A stretch of 64,000 nucleotides of DNA from Arthrobacter sp. (lineage in GTDB: Bacteria; Actinomycetota; Actinomycetes; Actinomycetales; Micrococcaceae), in NCBI GenBank assembly GCA_026393275.1, contig JAPLAM010000060.1, positions 62,001-126,000 of the forward strand, written 5' to 3'. Positions within the stretch are counted from its first letter, which is position 1; each line of letters begins with the position of its first letter. Under the pieces are notes generated by a model. The model was not told the origin of the DNA and did no database searches. It worked only from the letters and a program-made list of their open reading frames with translations. Position numbers and translations under genes: made by a program. Positions 27,283-36,125 of the stretch are shown here, in pieces.

Positions 27283-27320
27283 AACCCACATTGTGGTTTC
27301 GAAACCCATAGTGCGGGTTT
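27283..27320. promoter_or_regulatory. extended palindrome aaccc...ggtttcgaaacc...gggtt in divergent promoter, likely IclR operator
   Basis: aacccacattgtggtttcgaaacccatagtgcgggtt with perfect core ggtttcgaaacc. Confidence 0.6.
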
Positions 27321-27403
27321 ATTCTGGATGTGTCAACGCTCACGTCCTTCGAGCGGGGCCGTGGCTGGTTAGGATGGACACTCGATGAGGAAAGCGGTGG
27401 CAG

Positions 27404-28204
27404 GTGGCAGGCGGCAGTGCGGCGGCGAAAGAACAAGGCTCCAGGTCAACGCCGATCCTGGTGCTGCGCAAGGTCAGCGAAATCCTCAACTGCTTCTCCA
27501 TCGAGTCCCCTGAGCCGACGCTGCAGCAGATCGCCCGCACCACAGGATTGCCTGCCAGCACCTGCCAGCGGCTGGTCCAGAACATGGTGCACGAGGGATT
27601 CCTGGATCGTGACGGGGACCGCTACCGGATCGGCCTCAGGCTGGTCCAATGGGCAGCGCCCGGCACACTGGGCCTGGATGTGGTGGGGCTGGTCCGGCCT
27701 GTCCTTCACGAACTCCGGGACGCCACGGGGGAAACCGCCTGCCTGTACATGCGCGACGGCGCGTTCCGCACGGTCGTGGCCGTAGCGGAAACGCGGCACG
27801 TGGTCATGCGCCCGTTCCTGGTGGGACAGGTCATGCCGATCCACGCCGGCGCGCCGGGGAAGATCTTCCTCACCTTCGATCCCGGCGCCAGGGAGGCCCT
27901 GCTCGGGACCGACCTCACCCGGTTTACGCCGGCGACCCCGGTCAGCTGGGCACAGCTGGACGAGCAGGCCGAGCTGGCCCGCAAACAGGGATTCTTCGCC
28001 GCTTTCGGTGAACGAAACAGCGACGTCGGGTCAATCAGTGCGCCCGTGTTCCGGTACGACGGCGAGCTCGCAGCGGTCCTGGGCCTAGGCTTCCCGACCC
28101 AGCGGGTCAGCAGCGACGACGTCCCGCGGCTGGGCCCGATGGTCGCAGCGGCCGGCAAGGCGGCCAGCGCCGCCCTCGGGTACCGGGACCCGGGGCAGAA
28201 TTAG
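27404..28204 (+). CDS. IclR family transcriptional regulator
   Basis: VLRKVSEILNCFSIESPEPTLQQIARTTGLPASTCQRLVQNMVHEGFLDRDGDRYRIGLRLVQWA; IclR effector domain. Confidence 0.94.
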   Translation: MAGGSAAAKEQGSRSTPILVLRKVSEILNCFSIESPEPTLQQIARTTGLPASTCQRLVQNMVHEGFLDRDGDRYRIGLRLVQWAAPGTLGLDVVGLVRPVLHELRDATGETACLYMRDGAFRTVVAVAETRHVVMRPFLVGQVMPIHAGAPGKIFLTFDPGAREALLGTDLTRFTPATPVSWAQLDEQAELARKQGFFAAFGERNSDVGSISAPVFRYDGELAAVLGLGFPTQRVSSDDVPRLGPMVAAAGKAASAALGYRDPGQN

Positions 28205-28212
28205 AAGGCAAA

Positions 28213-28249
28213 GGCCCCTGCTTCCCTCTAGATAAGGGAAGCAGGGGCC
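28213..28249. terminator. bidirectional hairpin terminator ggcccctgcttccct/agggaagcaggggcc
   Basis: 15-bp perfect arms, 7-nt loop, between convergent iclR and ppsA; second copy of core at 34377-34411. Confidence 0.85.
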
Positions 28250-28305
28250 CACTTGCGCCGCGGGACAGGCGCGAACCTGCCCCGCGGCATCAGTTCCTTC
28301 GAAGC

Positions 28306-30693
28306 TCAGTCCGCCTCGGGGCCGGCTGCCGACAGGCGCAGCCAGGTGTCCACCACCGTGTCAGGGTTCAGCGAGACGGAGTCGATGCCCTCGCCCACCA
28401 GCCACTCGGCGAAGTCCGCGTGGTCGCTGGGACCCTGGCCGCAGATGCCCACGTACTTGCCGCGCGCCTTGCAGGCCTTGATGGCCATGCTCAGGAGCTT
28501 CTTGACGGCAGGGTCGCGTTCGTCGAAGCCGCCCGAGACAATCGCGGAGTCGCGGTCCAGGCCCAGGGCCAGCTGGGTCATGTCATTGGAGCCGATGGAG
28601 AAGCCGTCGAAGTAGTCCAGGAAATCGTCGGCGAGGAGGGCGTTGGAGGGGATCTCGCACATCATGATCACCTCGAGGCCGTTCTCGCCGCGGGTGAGGC
28701 CGTTCTCCGCCAGCAGGTCGATGACGCCGCGGGCCTCGTCCAGCGTGCGCACGAACGGGATCATGAGCTTGACGTTGGTCAGGCCCATCTCGTTGCGGAC
28801 GAAGGACAGGGCCTCGCACTCGAGGTCGAAGCAGTCCCGGAAGGACGGGTCCAGGTACCGTGAGGCGCCGCGGAAGCCGAGCATCGGGTTCTCTTCGTGC
28901 GGCTCGTAGGCCGGTCCGCCGATCAGGTTGGCATACTCGTTGGACTTGAAGTCGGACATCCGCACAATCACCGGTTCCGGAGCGAACGCCGCGGCGATCG
29001 TGGCCACGCCCTCGGCCAGCCTCTTGATGTAGTAGTCGCGCGGGCTGTCGTAGGCGGCAATCCGTTCGCGGATTTCCGCGGCCACGTCCGCCGGCTGCTC
29101 GTCCAGGTTCAGCAGCGCCTTGGGGTGGATGCCGATCTGGCGGTTGATGATGAACTCCAACCGGGCCAGGCCCACGCCGTGGTTGGGCAGCTGGGCGAAG
29201 GTGAATGCCTGCTCCGGGGTGCCGACGTTCATCATGACCTTGACCGGAGCCTCGGGCAGCTGGGCGATCTCGGTTTCCTCGACGCTGAAGTCCAGGAGTC
29301 CCTCGTAGATGAATCCGGTCTCGCCGTCGGCGCAGGAGACGGTCACCTCGAGGCCGTCGCGCAGCGTGTCGGTGGCGTCGCCGGTGCCGACGACGGCGGG
29401 GATCCCCAGTTCGCGTGCGATGATCGCCGCGTGGCAGGTGCGCCCGCCGCGGTTGGTCACGATCGCGGAGGCACGCTTCATGATCGGTTCCCAGTCCGGG
29501 TCGGTCATGTCGGCGACGAGGACGTCGCCGGTTTCGAAGGCGGCCATCTGGTCAATGGAGCTGAGGATGCGGACCTTGCCGGCGCCGATGCGCTGTCCGA
29601 TGGCGCGGCCCTCGGACAGTGTCCGCCCCGACCCGTTCAGGCGGTAGCGGCTCAGGCTGCCGGCGGCCCGGCGGGACTGCACGGTCTCGGGGCGTGCCTG
29701 CAGGATGTACAGGCCGCCGTCGATCCCGTCCTTGCCCCATTCGATGTCCATGGGGCGGCCGTAGTGGGCCTCGATGGCGAGGGCGTGACGGGCTAGCTGC
29801 TCGACGTCGTCGTCGTCAAGGCTGAAACGGTTCCGCAGCGATGCCTCCACCGGAACGAAGTCAATGGTGCGGCCGATTTCGCGGCTGGAGGTGTAGGTCA
29901 TCTGGAGCGCTTTTTCGCCCAGGCCGCGCTTGAGGATCGCCGGACGTCCGGCCAGCAGCGCAGGCTTGTACACGTAGAACTCGTCCGGGTTGACGGCGCC
30001 CTGGACCACGGCCTCGCCGAGGCCGTAGGAGGAGGTGACGAAGACCGCGTCGTTGAACCCGGATTCGGTGTCCATGGTGAACATGACGCCGGAGGAGCCG
30101 ACGTCGGACCGCACCATGCGCTGCACGCCCGCGGAGAGTGCCACCTCGGCGTGCTCGAATTTGTGGTGCACCCGGTAGGCGATGGCGCGGTCGTTGTAGA
30201 GGGACGCGAAAACGTCCTTAATGGCCTGCAGGATGTTTTCGATGCCGCGGACGTTCAGGAAGGTTTCCTGCTGACCGGCGAAGGAGGCGTCGGGCAGGTC
30301 CTCGGCCGTGGCGCTGGAACGGACGGCCCAGGAGAGATCCTCGGAGCCGCCGTGCTTGTCCACGAGTTGCTGGTAGGAATCGCGGACCTGCGTCTCAAAC
30401 GAGGGCAGGAAGGGCATCTCGCGGATCAGGGTCCGGATCTCCTGGCCGGCCGCGGCCAGGGCGGTGACGTCGTCGGTGTCCAGCCCGATCAGGCGGTCGG
30501 CGATCTTCTGGTCCAGGCCGGATTCGGCCAGGAACGCGCGGTAGGCGTCCGCCGTCGTGGCGAAGCCGTCCGGCACCTGGACGCCGGCGGAAGTCAGGTT
30601 CTGCACCATCTCACCCAGGGAGGCATTCTTGCCGCCCACCCGGTCCAGGTCCTTGAGTCCGAGTTCCGAGAACCACAGGATGTCTGTCGTCAT
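28306..30693 (-). CDS. ppsA: phosphoenolpyruvate synthase (pyruvate, water dikinase)
   Basis: [57 protein letters not shown] (phospho-His); [37 protein letters not shown]; strong RBS before ATG at 30693. Confidence 0.97.
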   Translation of the reverse strand: MTTDILWFSELGLKDLDRVGGKNASLGEMVQNLTSAGVQVPDGFATTADAYRAFLAESGLDQKIADRLIGLDTDDVTALAAAGQEIRTLIREMPFLPSFETQVRDSYQQLVDKHGGSEDLSWAVRSSATAEDLPDASFAGQQETFLNVRGIENILQAIKDVFASLYNDRAIAYRVHHKFEHAEVALSAGVQRMVRSDVGSSGVMFTMDTESGFNDAVFVTSSYGLGEAVVQGAVNPDEFYVYKPALLAGRPAILKRGLGEKALQMTYTSSREIGRTIDFVPVEASLRNRFSLDDDDVEQLARHALAIEAHYGRPMDIEWGKDGIDGGLYILQARPETVQSRRAAGSLSRYRLNGSGRTLSEGRAIGQRIGAGKVRILSSIDQMAAFETGDVLVADMTDPDWEPIMKRASAIVTNRGGRTCHAAIIARELGIPAVVGTGDATDTLRDGLEVTVSCADGETGFIYEGLLDFSVEETEIAQLPEAPVKVMMNVGTPEQAFTFAQLPNHGVGLARLEFIINRQIGIHPKALLNLDEQPADVAAEIRERIAAYDSPRDYYIKRLAEGVATIAAAFAPEPVIVRMSDFKSNEYANLIGGPAYEPHEENPMLGFRGASRYLDPSFRDCFDLECEALSFVRNEMGLTNVKLMIPFVRTLDEARGVIDLLAENGLTRGENGLEVIMMCEIPSNALLADDFLDYFDGFSIGSNDMTQLALGLDRDSAIVSGGFDERDPAVKKLLSMAIKACKARGKYVGICGQGPSDHADFAEWLVGEGIDSVSLNPDTVVDTWLRLSAAGPEAD

Positions 30694-30840
30694 AGTTACT
30701 GCTCCTTTGCAGATGGTGGCATGCAGCGGCGCCGCCGCACGGCGTTCGCCGTTTGGTGGGCACAATTCCTGTTTACCTTGTCAGGTCTCCGCCCGTGTTT
30801 CCACATTGCGCACGCCACACTGAGTTTGTGAAATTTTTCC

Positions 30841-31677
30841 CTAATGCTTGAGCTTCATCTGTTGGAGGATCGTGGCGGACATTTCCTCCACGGACACGCT
30901 GGCCGAGTTCAGGTACGGAATCCCATGTGAGACGTATAAACGCTCGGCGCTGCGCAGCTCGAAGCCGCACTGCCGCAGCGATGCGTAGGGCGAGCCGCGG
31001 CGGCGCTCGGTGCGGACCTGGCTCAGGCGCAGGGGATTAGTGGTGAGGCCGAAACATTTCGAAACGAACGGCCGCAACGGCTTGGGGAGCCCTTCGCGTT
31101 CAAAGTCCTCGTCCACCAGTGGGAAGTTGGCGGCGAAGATACCGTGCTGCAGCGCCAGGTACATGGTGGTGGGCGTCTTGCCGCAGCGGGACGGGGCCAC
31201 CAGGATGACCTGGGCTTTTTCGAGCGCGCGCAGGCTCGCGCCGTCGTCGTGCTCCATGGCGTATTCGACGGCGGCCATCCGGGACTGGTAGCGGGCGGCG
31301 TTGCCGAGTCCGTGGGCCCGGCCCGGTTCCCCGCTGGCCTGGGCGCCCAGGGCTTGCTCCAACTGCCCGACGTGGGTCCCGATGAGGTCCACCATGATCC
31401 CCTGGCAGGTGCCCAGGGTCTGGCGGATATCGCTGCCGACGGCGGTGGAGAAGACGATCGGCTGCAGGCCGTGCGCGGCCATCCCGTCGATAGTGTTCAC
31501 GACCTTGCGGGCCTGGTCGACGCTGGTGATGAAGGGGATGGTGATGCGGTCGAAATCGTTCCCGGGGAACTGCGTCAGCAAGGTATTGCCGAGCGTTTCC
31601 GCGGTGATGCCCGTGCTGTCCGAGAGGAAGTAGACCGGGCGGGGAGCGTCATTAATCATGAACGCATTGTGCACCAA
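30841..31677 (-). CDS. ppsR: PEP synthase regulatory protein (bifunctional kinase/pyrophosphorylase, DUF299)
   Basis: PRPVYFLSDSTGITAETLGNTLLTQFP; VILVAPSRCGKTPTTMYLALQHGIFAANFPLVDEDF. Confidence 0.94.
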   Translation of the reverse strand: MVHNAFMINDAPRPVYFLSDSTGITAETLGNTLLTQFPGNDFDRITIPFITSVDQARKVVNTIDGMAAHGLQPIVFSTAVGSDIRQTLGTCQGIMVDLIGTHVGQLEQALGAQASGEPGRAHGLGNAARYQSRMAAVEYAMEHDDGASLRALEKAQVILVAPSRCGKTPTTMYLALQHGIFAANFPLVDEDFEREGLPKPLRPFVSKCFGLTTNPLRLSQVRTERRRGSPYASLRQCGFELRSAERLYVSHGIPYLNSASVSVEEMSATILQQMKLKH

Positions 31678-31817
31678 CGGGGGCCGGGTGGTCTTTCGTG
31701 ACGCACCCGCCGGGCGCGCGGCGGGTGCCGGGGTGCGGCCGGACGGTGCCGGACTTCGCCCGGACCCGGCCGGAGTTCGGGGAGTAGGCTGTGTCCCACG
31801 TCACTAAAGGAGCCCGA

Positions 31818-32021
31818 ATGAGCTACAAATACCGGACCGTCAAGGTCCGCGGCACGGACCTGGTCGGCACGATTGCCCGCCGGCATGGGGGTGCGCCCGA
31901 AATCTACGAGACCTCGAAGGACCCGAGTACGTCGGTGGTTCCGGTGTTCTTTCCGGACACCGGCGAGATCCGCTTCTTCGACCGGACGGTGCTGGAGGAC
32001 GTTGCTAGCCCGGCGGGGTAG
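31818..32021 (+). CDS. small hypothetical protein (67 aa)
   Basis: ATG at 31818 with aaagga upstream; MSYKYRTVKVRGTDLVGTIARRHGGAPEIYETSKDPSTSVVPVFFPDTGEIRFFDRTVL. Confidence 0.55.
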   Translation: MSYKYRTVKVRGTDLVGTIARRHGGAPEIYETSKDPSTSVVPVFFPDTGEIRFFDRTVLEDVASPAG

Positions 32022-32059
32022 GGGAAGCCGCAGAACTCTCAGCATTGCGCCCCGGAAAG

Positions 32060-32638
32060 TCAGGCGCCGTTGCCAACCAGTTTCATCATTTCCCTTGAGA
32101 ACGCGGCTAGGTCCATCGGCCATCGCGAGGTGACGAGGTTTCCATCGACCACTACGTCCGCATCTTCCCACGTCCCGCCGGCCTGGGTGATTTCGTCCGG
32201 CACGCCGTCGCCCCAGTACGAGGTGAGTCGCCGACCCTTCACTAGGTCCGCAGAAACCAGGAGGTATGGTCCATGGCAAATTGCGGCAACAGGCTTGTTG
32301 GCGGTAAAGAATGAGCGTGCGATTTCCACCGCGTGAGTGTTGTTCCTTACCGTCGTGGGTGCGCCCTCCGGTTTTCCGCCGGGCAAGACGAGAAGGTCGT
32401 ACTCGTCAGGATCGATCTGGTCGATGCGCTTGTTTGCGATGACGTAATACCAGTTGCTCTCGCCGGTGATCTTGCCCTCTTCCGGGGCGGCGATGTCCAC
32501 GCTCCACCCGGCCTCGGTGAGGCGGAAGACCGGGACGTACAATTCCAGATCTTCAAATTTGTCTGCGGAGAGGACGAGGGCTTTCCCAGCACCTCCATCG
32601 ACGGCCGGGGGTACTTTGCCATATTCCGGAACTGCCAT
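32060..32638 (-). CDS. DJ-1/PfpI family (type 1 glutamine amidotransferase-like) protein
   Basis: KALVLSADKFEDLELYVPVFRLTEAGWSVDIAAPEEGKITGE; AAICHGPYLLVSADLVKGRRLTSY nucleophile elbow. Confidence 0.93.
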   Translation of the reverse strand: MAVPEYGKVPPAVDGGAGKALVLSADKFEDLELYVPVFRLTEAGWSVDIAAPEEGKITGESNWYYVIANKRIDQIDPDEYDLLVLPGGKPEGAPTTVRNNTHAVEIARSFFTANKPVAAICHGPYLLVSADLVKGRRLTSYWGDGVPDEITQAGGTWEDADVVVDGNLVTSRWPMDLAAFSREMMKLVGNGA

Positions 32639-33093
32639 ACCGCCATTCTAGGCGCGGCGTCAATGGGCCCTGCGGCGACTTTCCATGGGAGTTTTGTCGT
32701 GCCCGAGGACCGAAGTGGAGGGGCCGCCTGAGGCTTTGAGTCAGATAGTTATCTTGGAGCAACCACCGCACGAGTGGGCCTGAGGCTGAACGCAGGATGG
32801 CGCACCTGAGCAGTCCTCGGCCATCACCTCCGCCTGGAGACGCCCTTGGAGTCAGCACCTGGGGGCTGACTCACGCCGACAAATGCGCCTCCTCATGGAC
32901 AAGAAGACCCGTCCAGAAGTACGCCTCCGACGGGCATAGGCCACCCACTCCGAAGATTGCAGTCCCGCTCCACGTCATGTCATGCCCGAAGCAGCCATCG
33001 TCGAGTGACAGTGCTATGCGAAATCCTGCGGACGCAGAACAGGACGGGTCCACCAAATGGAGGGTTTGGAGGCGCCGTCGGGGCCCTGTGCCT

Positions 33094-33987
33094 TTAGGTT
33101 GAAGCGGGCCAGTCGGAGCCGACGTCGCGCCACGCCCGGTCGATGCCTTCCAAAGCCGCAGCCGGAAGGGGGCCGTTGCTGGCGGCCGTGATGTTCGAGC
33201 GCAGGTGGGCCAGTTTGGCCGTGCCAGCAATTGCGGTGTGCACACCGGGGGCGTACACCGTGAAACGCAGGGCGAACTCTGCCCAATCCAGGTCTCCCGG
33301 GTCGAGGTTGAGTGCCTGAAGCCGTTCCCAATAGAGTTCGGCGTAGTTCCCGGTGGGCCGTTCGGGGAACCGCCAGGGCGCGTTCGCGATCGGGCGCTTG
33401 GCGATAACTCCCAGTTCGGGCCGCCGGCGCAGAACGTTTCGCAGATTCCACTGATCAGCGATGTTGACGCTGGTTTCAATGGCACCGAACCGGCCGGAAT
33501 CGACAGCGAATGCGAGCGGCTCGTTGTCTCCGCTGTAGCCGGCGACGCCGATCTTGCCGGCCCCGACTGCCGCATCCAGGGTGTCCTGCAGGTCTCCTCG
33601 CCGCAGAATCTCAAGCGGGCAGGAGTGCAGATAGAAGAGGTCGATCCGTTCCGACCGGGTCAACCGCAAGGACCGCTCAATACTTGCAAGCACGCCCTCC
33701 GGCGACCAATCCCGTTGACCGTCGATCTTCGGGCCGCCTTTGGTGGACAGCACGAACTCGTCCCGGCGTCCGCCGAGGTGCCGGCCGATACGCTCTTCGC
33801 TCAACCCGTAGCTGGCGGCGGTATCGATCAACGTCACGCCCAGGTCCAATGCCCCGTTGAGCACCTCGGCGGCTTCGGCCTCGGTGACATCGCTCTCGCC
33901 AATTTGGCCGGCACCAAGCCCCACGATGGAGACCTCCAAACCAGTGTCCCCAAATGTCCTTCGCTCCAGCATGCCCTCACTCCTCAT
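33094..33987 (-). CDS. aldo/keto reductase
   Basis: RRTFGDTGLEVSIVGLGAGQIGESDVTEAEAAEVLNGALDLGVTLIDTAASYGLSEERIGRHLGG. Confidence 0.93.
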   Translation of the reverse strand: MRSEGMLERRTFGDTGLEVSIVGLGAGQIGESDVTEAEAAEVLNGALDLGVTLIDTAASYGLSEERIGRHLGGRRDEFVLSTKGGPKIDGQRDWSPEGVLASIERSLRLTRSERIDLFYLHSCPLEILRRGDLQDTLDAAVGAGKIGVAGYSGDNEPLAFAVDSGRFGAIETSVNIADQWNLRNVLRRRPELGVIAKRPIANAPWRFPERPTGNYAELYWERLQALNLDPGDLDWAEFALRFTVYAPGVHTAIAGTAKLAHLRSNITAASNGPLPAAALEGIDRAWRDVGSDWPAST

Positions 33988-34079
33988 CTCGTAACAGCCC
34001 GCGCCCGCACGTACATTTCACCGTCGTCCGCGCAGGAACGGCGCGAAGACGGCCCCCGGCGATGCCGCCCTCGTATTGT

Positions 34080-34370
34080 CTCCCGCACCCATGGAAACTG
34101 ACGGGAAGATCCCGGCGTCGTGTTTCAGCGATTCGCACTCAGGAGCCTGGACAGGATCGTGCCGAGAACCTGCCGTCCGATTCGGGGATGGGCTGGAGAG
34201 TGAGTCATCGCATGCTTCGAAGGACCGGTCGATTTCCGAGAGGGCCAACCGCCCCTCGCTCGTCAGTGTCACGCCCGTGAGCCGGCGGTCACGTGCGGCG
34301 ACATGCCGGAGCACAAGCCCCCGGGCCCGGTTTGCCAATTCTTTGCCAATGAGCCCGTTCCGGGACAAAG
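34080..34370 (-). pseudogene. remnant of MarR-family regulator
   Basis: LIGKELANRARGLVLRHVAARDRRLTGVTLTSEGRLALSEIDRSFEACDDSL matches the MarR recognition/wing region, but no intact N-terminal part and the C-terminus runs into unrelated sequence. Confidence 0.6.
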
Positions 34371-34376
34371 CAAAGA

Positions 34377-34411
34377 CCCCTGCTTCCCTTCTAAACAAAG
34401 GGAAGCAGGGG
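34377..34411 (-). terminator. hairpin cccctgcttccctt/aagggaagcagggg downstream of tRNA-Ser
   Basis: 14-bp perfect arms; same core as 28213-28249. Confidence 0.8.
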
Positions 34412-34424
34412 CCTCGCTATCTGG

Positions 34425-34511
34425 CGGTGACGGTGGGATTTGAACCCACGTTGGCTTTTACACCAAACAACATTTCGAGTGTTGCACCTTCGGCCGCTCG
34501 GACACGTCACC
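34425..34511 (-). tRNA. tRNA-Ser(CGA)
   Basis: Minus strand GGTGACGTGTCCGAGCGGCCGAAGGTGCAACACTCGAAATGTTG...GGTTCAAATCCCACCGTCACCG; 7-bp acceptor, long variable arm, anticodon loop CTCGAAA. Confidence 0.95.
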
Positions 34512-34672
34512 AACCTGTATAGGGTACCGGAGCACAGCGCTGAACCCCAAAACGCGGCTCGAAACCCGCGCCCGGCAGCTGCCGCAAGACCCGCTGCAAG
34601 ACCGCCGGCCCAGCCACGCCGCGGCCCCGGTCGCTTCCCCCGGCCCGCCAGCGGCGCTAGATTCGTAGCAAG

Positions 34673-35716
34673 ATGAGCACCCCTAACAACACAAGCCAAA
34701 CACCCGCCCTCGCAACCGCATACTGGACAGTCGGCCCGGAGAAGGGCGAACTCCGGCGCGAGGAACTGCCGGCGCCCGGCCCCGGCGAAGCCCTCGTGCG
34801 CTCGCTCTACTCCGGCATCAGCAAGGGCACCGAAATCGTGGTGCACAACGCCCGGGTCCCGGAATGCGTGGCCGAGGAAATGGCCGCCCCGCACCAGATG
34901 GGCAGCTTCCCGTCGCCGGTGAAGTTCGGCTACCTCTCCGTCGGCGTCGTCGAAGACGGCCCGGCGGACTGGCTGGGCAAGACAGTCTTCTGCCTGCACC
35001 CGCACCAGGACCGTTACGTCGTCCCGGTCGCCTCCCTCACGGAGGTTCCGGACAATGTGCCCGCCCGCCGCGCCGTCCTGACCGGCACCGTGGAAACCGC
35101 CGTCAACGCCCTCTGGGAGGCCGGCCCCCGGCTCGGCGACCGCATTGCGGTGATCGGCGCCGGGCTGGTGGGCGGCATGGTCGCCCAGCTCCTGGGCACC
35201 TTCCCGCTGGGCCGGCTGCAGCTGATCGACGTCGACCCCGCCAAACGCGCTTTCGCCGAAACCCTCGGCGTCGACTTCAGCCACCCCGACGACGCGCTGC
35301 CGGACTGCGACATCGTGATCCACTGCTCCGCCTCGCAGACCGGCCTCGAACGGGCCCTGCAACTGGTGGGCGACGAAGGCGAGATCATCGAGATGTCCTG
35401 GTACGCCGACCGCAACGTCACCCTGCCGCTCGGCGAAGACTTCCACGCCCGGCGGCTCTCCATCCGCGCCAGCCAGGTGGGCGTCGTCGCCCGCGCCCGC
35501 CGCCACCGGCGCACCAACGCGGACCGGCTCAAACTCGCGGTCTCGCTGCTGGCCGACCCGGTCTTCGACACCTTCCTCACCGGCGCGTCCGCCTTCAGCG
35601 AGCTGCCCGACGTCGTCCAGCGCCTCTCCGACGGCAGCCTGGAAGCGCTCTGCCACGTCATCGAATACCCCGCCGAAGATCCCGCCCACGCCCCAGCAAC
35701 AGAAACCACGAGGTAG
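34673..35716 (+). CDS. MDR-superfamily dehydrogenase (zinc-binding alcohol dehydrogenase-like, catalytic Cys ligand absent)
   Basis: LVRSLYSGISKGTEIVVHN; RIAVIGAGLVGGMVAQLLGTFPLGRLQLIDVDPAKRAFAETLGV Rossmann motif. Confidence 0.88.
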   Translation: MSTPNNTSQTPALATAYWTVGPEKGELRREELPAPGPGEALVRSLYSGISKGTEIVVHNARVPECVAEEMAAPHQMGSFPSPVKFGYLSVGVVEDGPADWLGKTVFCLHPHQDRYVVPVASLTEVPDNVPARRAVLTGTVETAVNALWEAGPRLGDRIAVIGAGLVGGMVAQLLGTFPLGRLQLIDVDPAKRAFAETLGVDFSHPDDALPDCDIVIHCSASQTGLERALQLVGDEGEIIEMSWYADRNVTLPLGEDFHARRLSIRASQVGVVARARRHRRTNADRLKLAVSLLADPVFDTFLTGASAFSELPDVVQRLSDGSLEALCHVIEYPAEDPAHAPATETTR

Positions 35717-35719
35717 CAC

Positions 35720-36118
35720 GTGTTCAGCCTGACCGTCCGTCGCAATTTCATGATCGCCCACAGTCTGCCGCGCCCCGCCTTCGGCCCTGCGCAGGGCCTG
35801 CACGGAGCCACCTTCGTCACCGAGGTGACCTTCCGCCGACGGACGCTGAACGAGGATTCGATCGTGCTGGACATCGGCGAAGCCGGCGACGTGCTGGACG
35901 CCACCCTGTCTGAGCTGAACTACAAAAACCTCGACGAGCACCCCGACTTCGCCGGCAAACTCAGCACCACCGAGGCGCTCGCCCAGTACATCGCGGATGC
36001 CGTCGCCGCGAAGATCCGCGGCGGGCAGGACGGGCAGGCGCTCGCGGGCATCGACGTCACCCTGCGCGAGACCCCGGACGCCTGGGCCAGCTATTCGCTC
36101 GAGTTCAGCGCCCGCTAG
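35720..36118 (+). CDS. 6-pyruvoyltetrahydropterin synthase / QueD-fold protein with divergent active site
   Basis: RNFMIAHSLPRPAFGPAQGLHGATFVTEVTFRR...LNYKNLDEHPDFAGKLSTTEALAQYIADAV...VTLRETPDAWASYSLEF: PTPS/QueD domain pattern. Confidence 0.85.
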   Translation: MFSLTVRRNFMIAHSLPRPAFGPAQGLHGATFVTEVTFRRRTLNEDSIVLDIGEAGDVLDATLSELNYKNLDEHPDFAGKLSTTEALAQYIADAVAAKIRGGQDGQALAGIDVTLRETPDAWASYSLEFSAR

Positions 36119-36125
36119 CAGCCCC

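Noticed and set aside
30694-30840. Possible CRP/RamB-like site between ppsR and ppsA
   Set aside because: gtgtttccaca and similar fragments do not form a convincing full site by eye; would need a motif scan.
32797-33102. 101-aa plus ORF between PfpI and AKR genes
   Set aside because: No RBS, atypical composition, no family; left as non-coding or eroded sequence.
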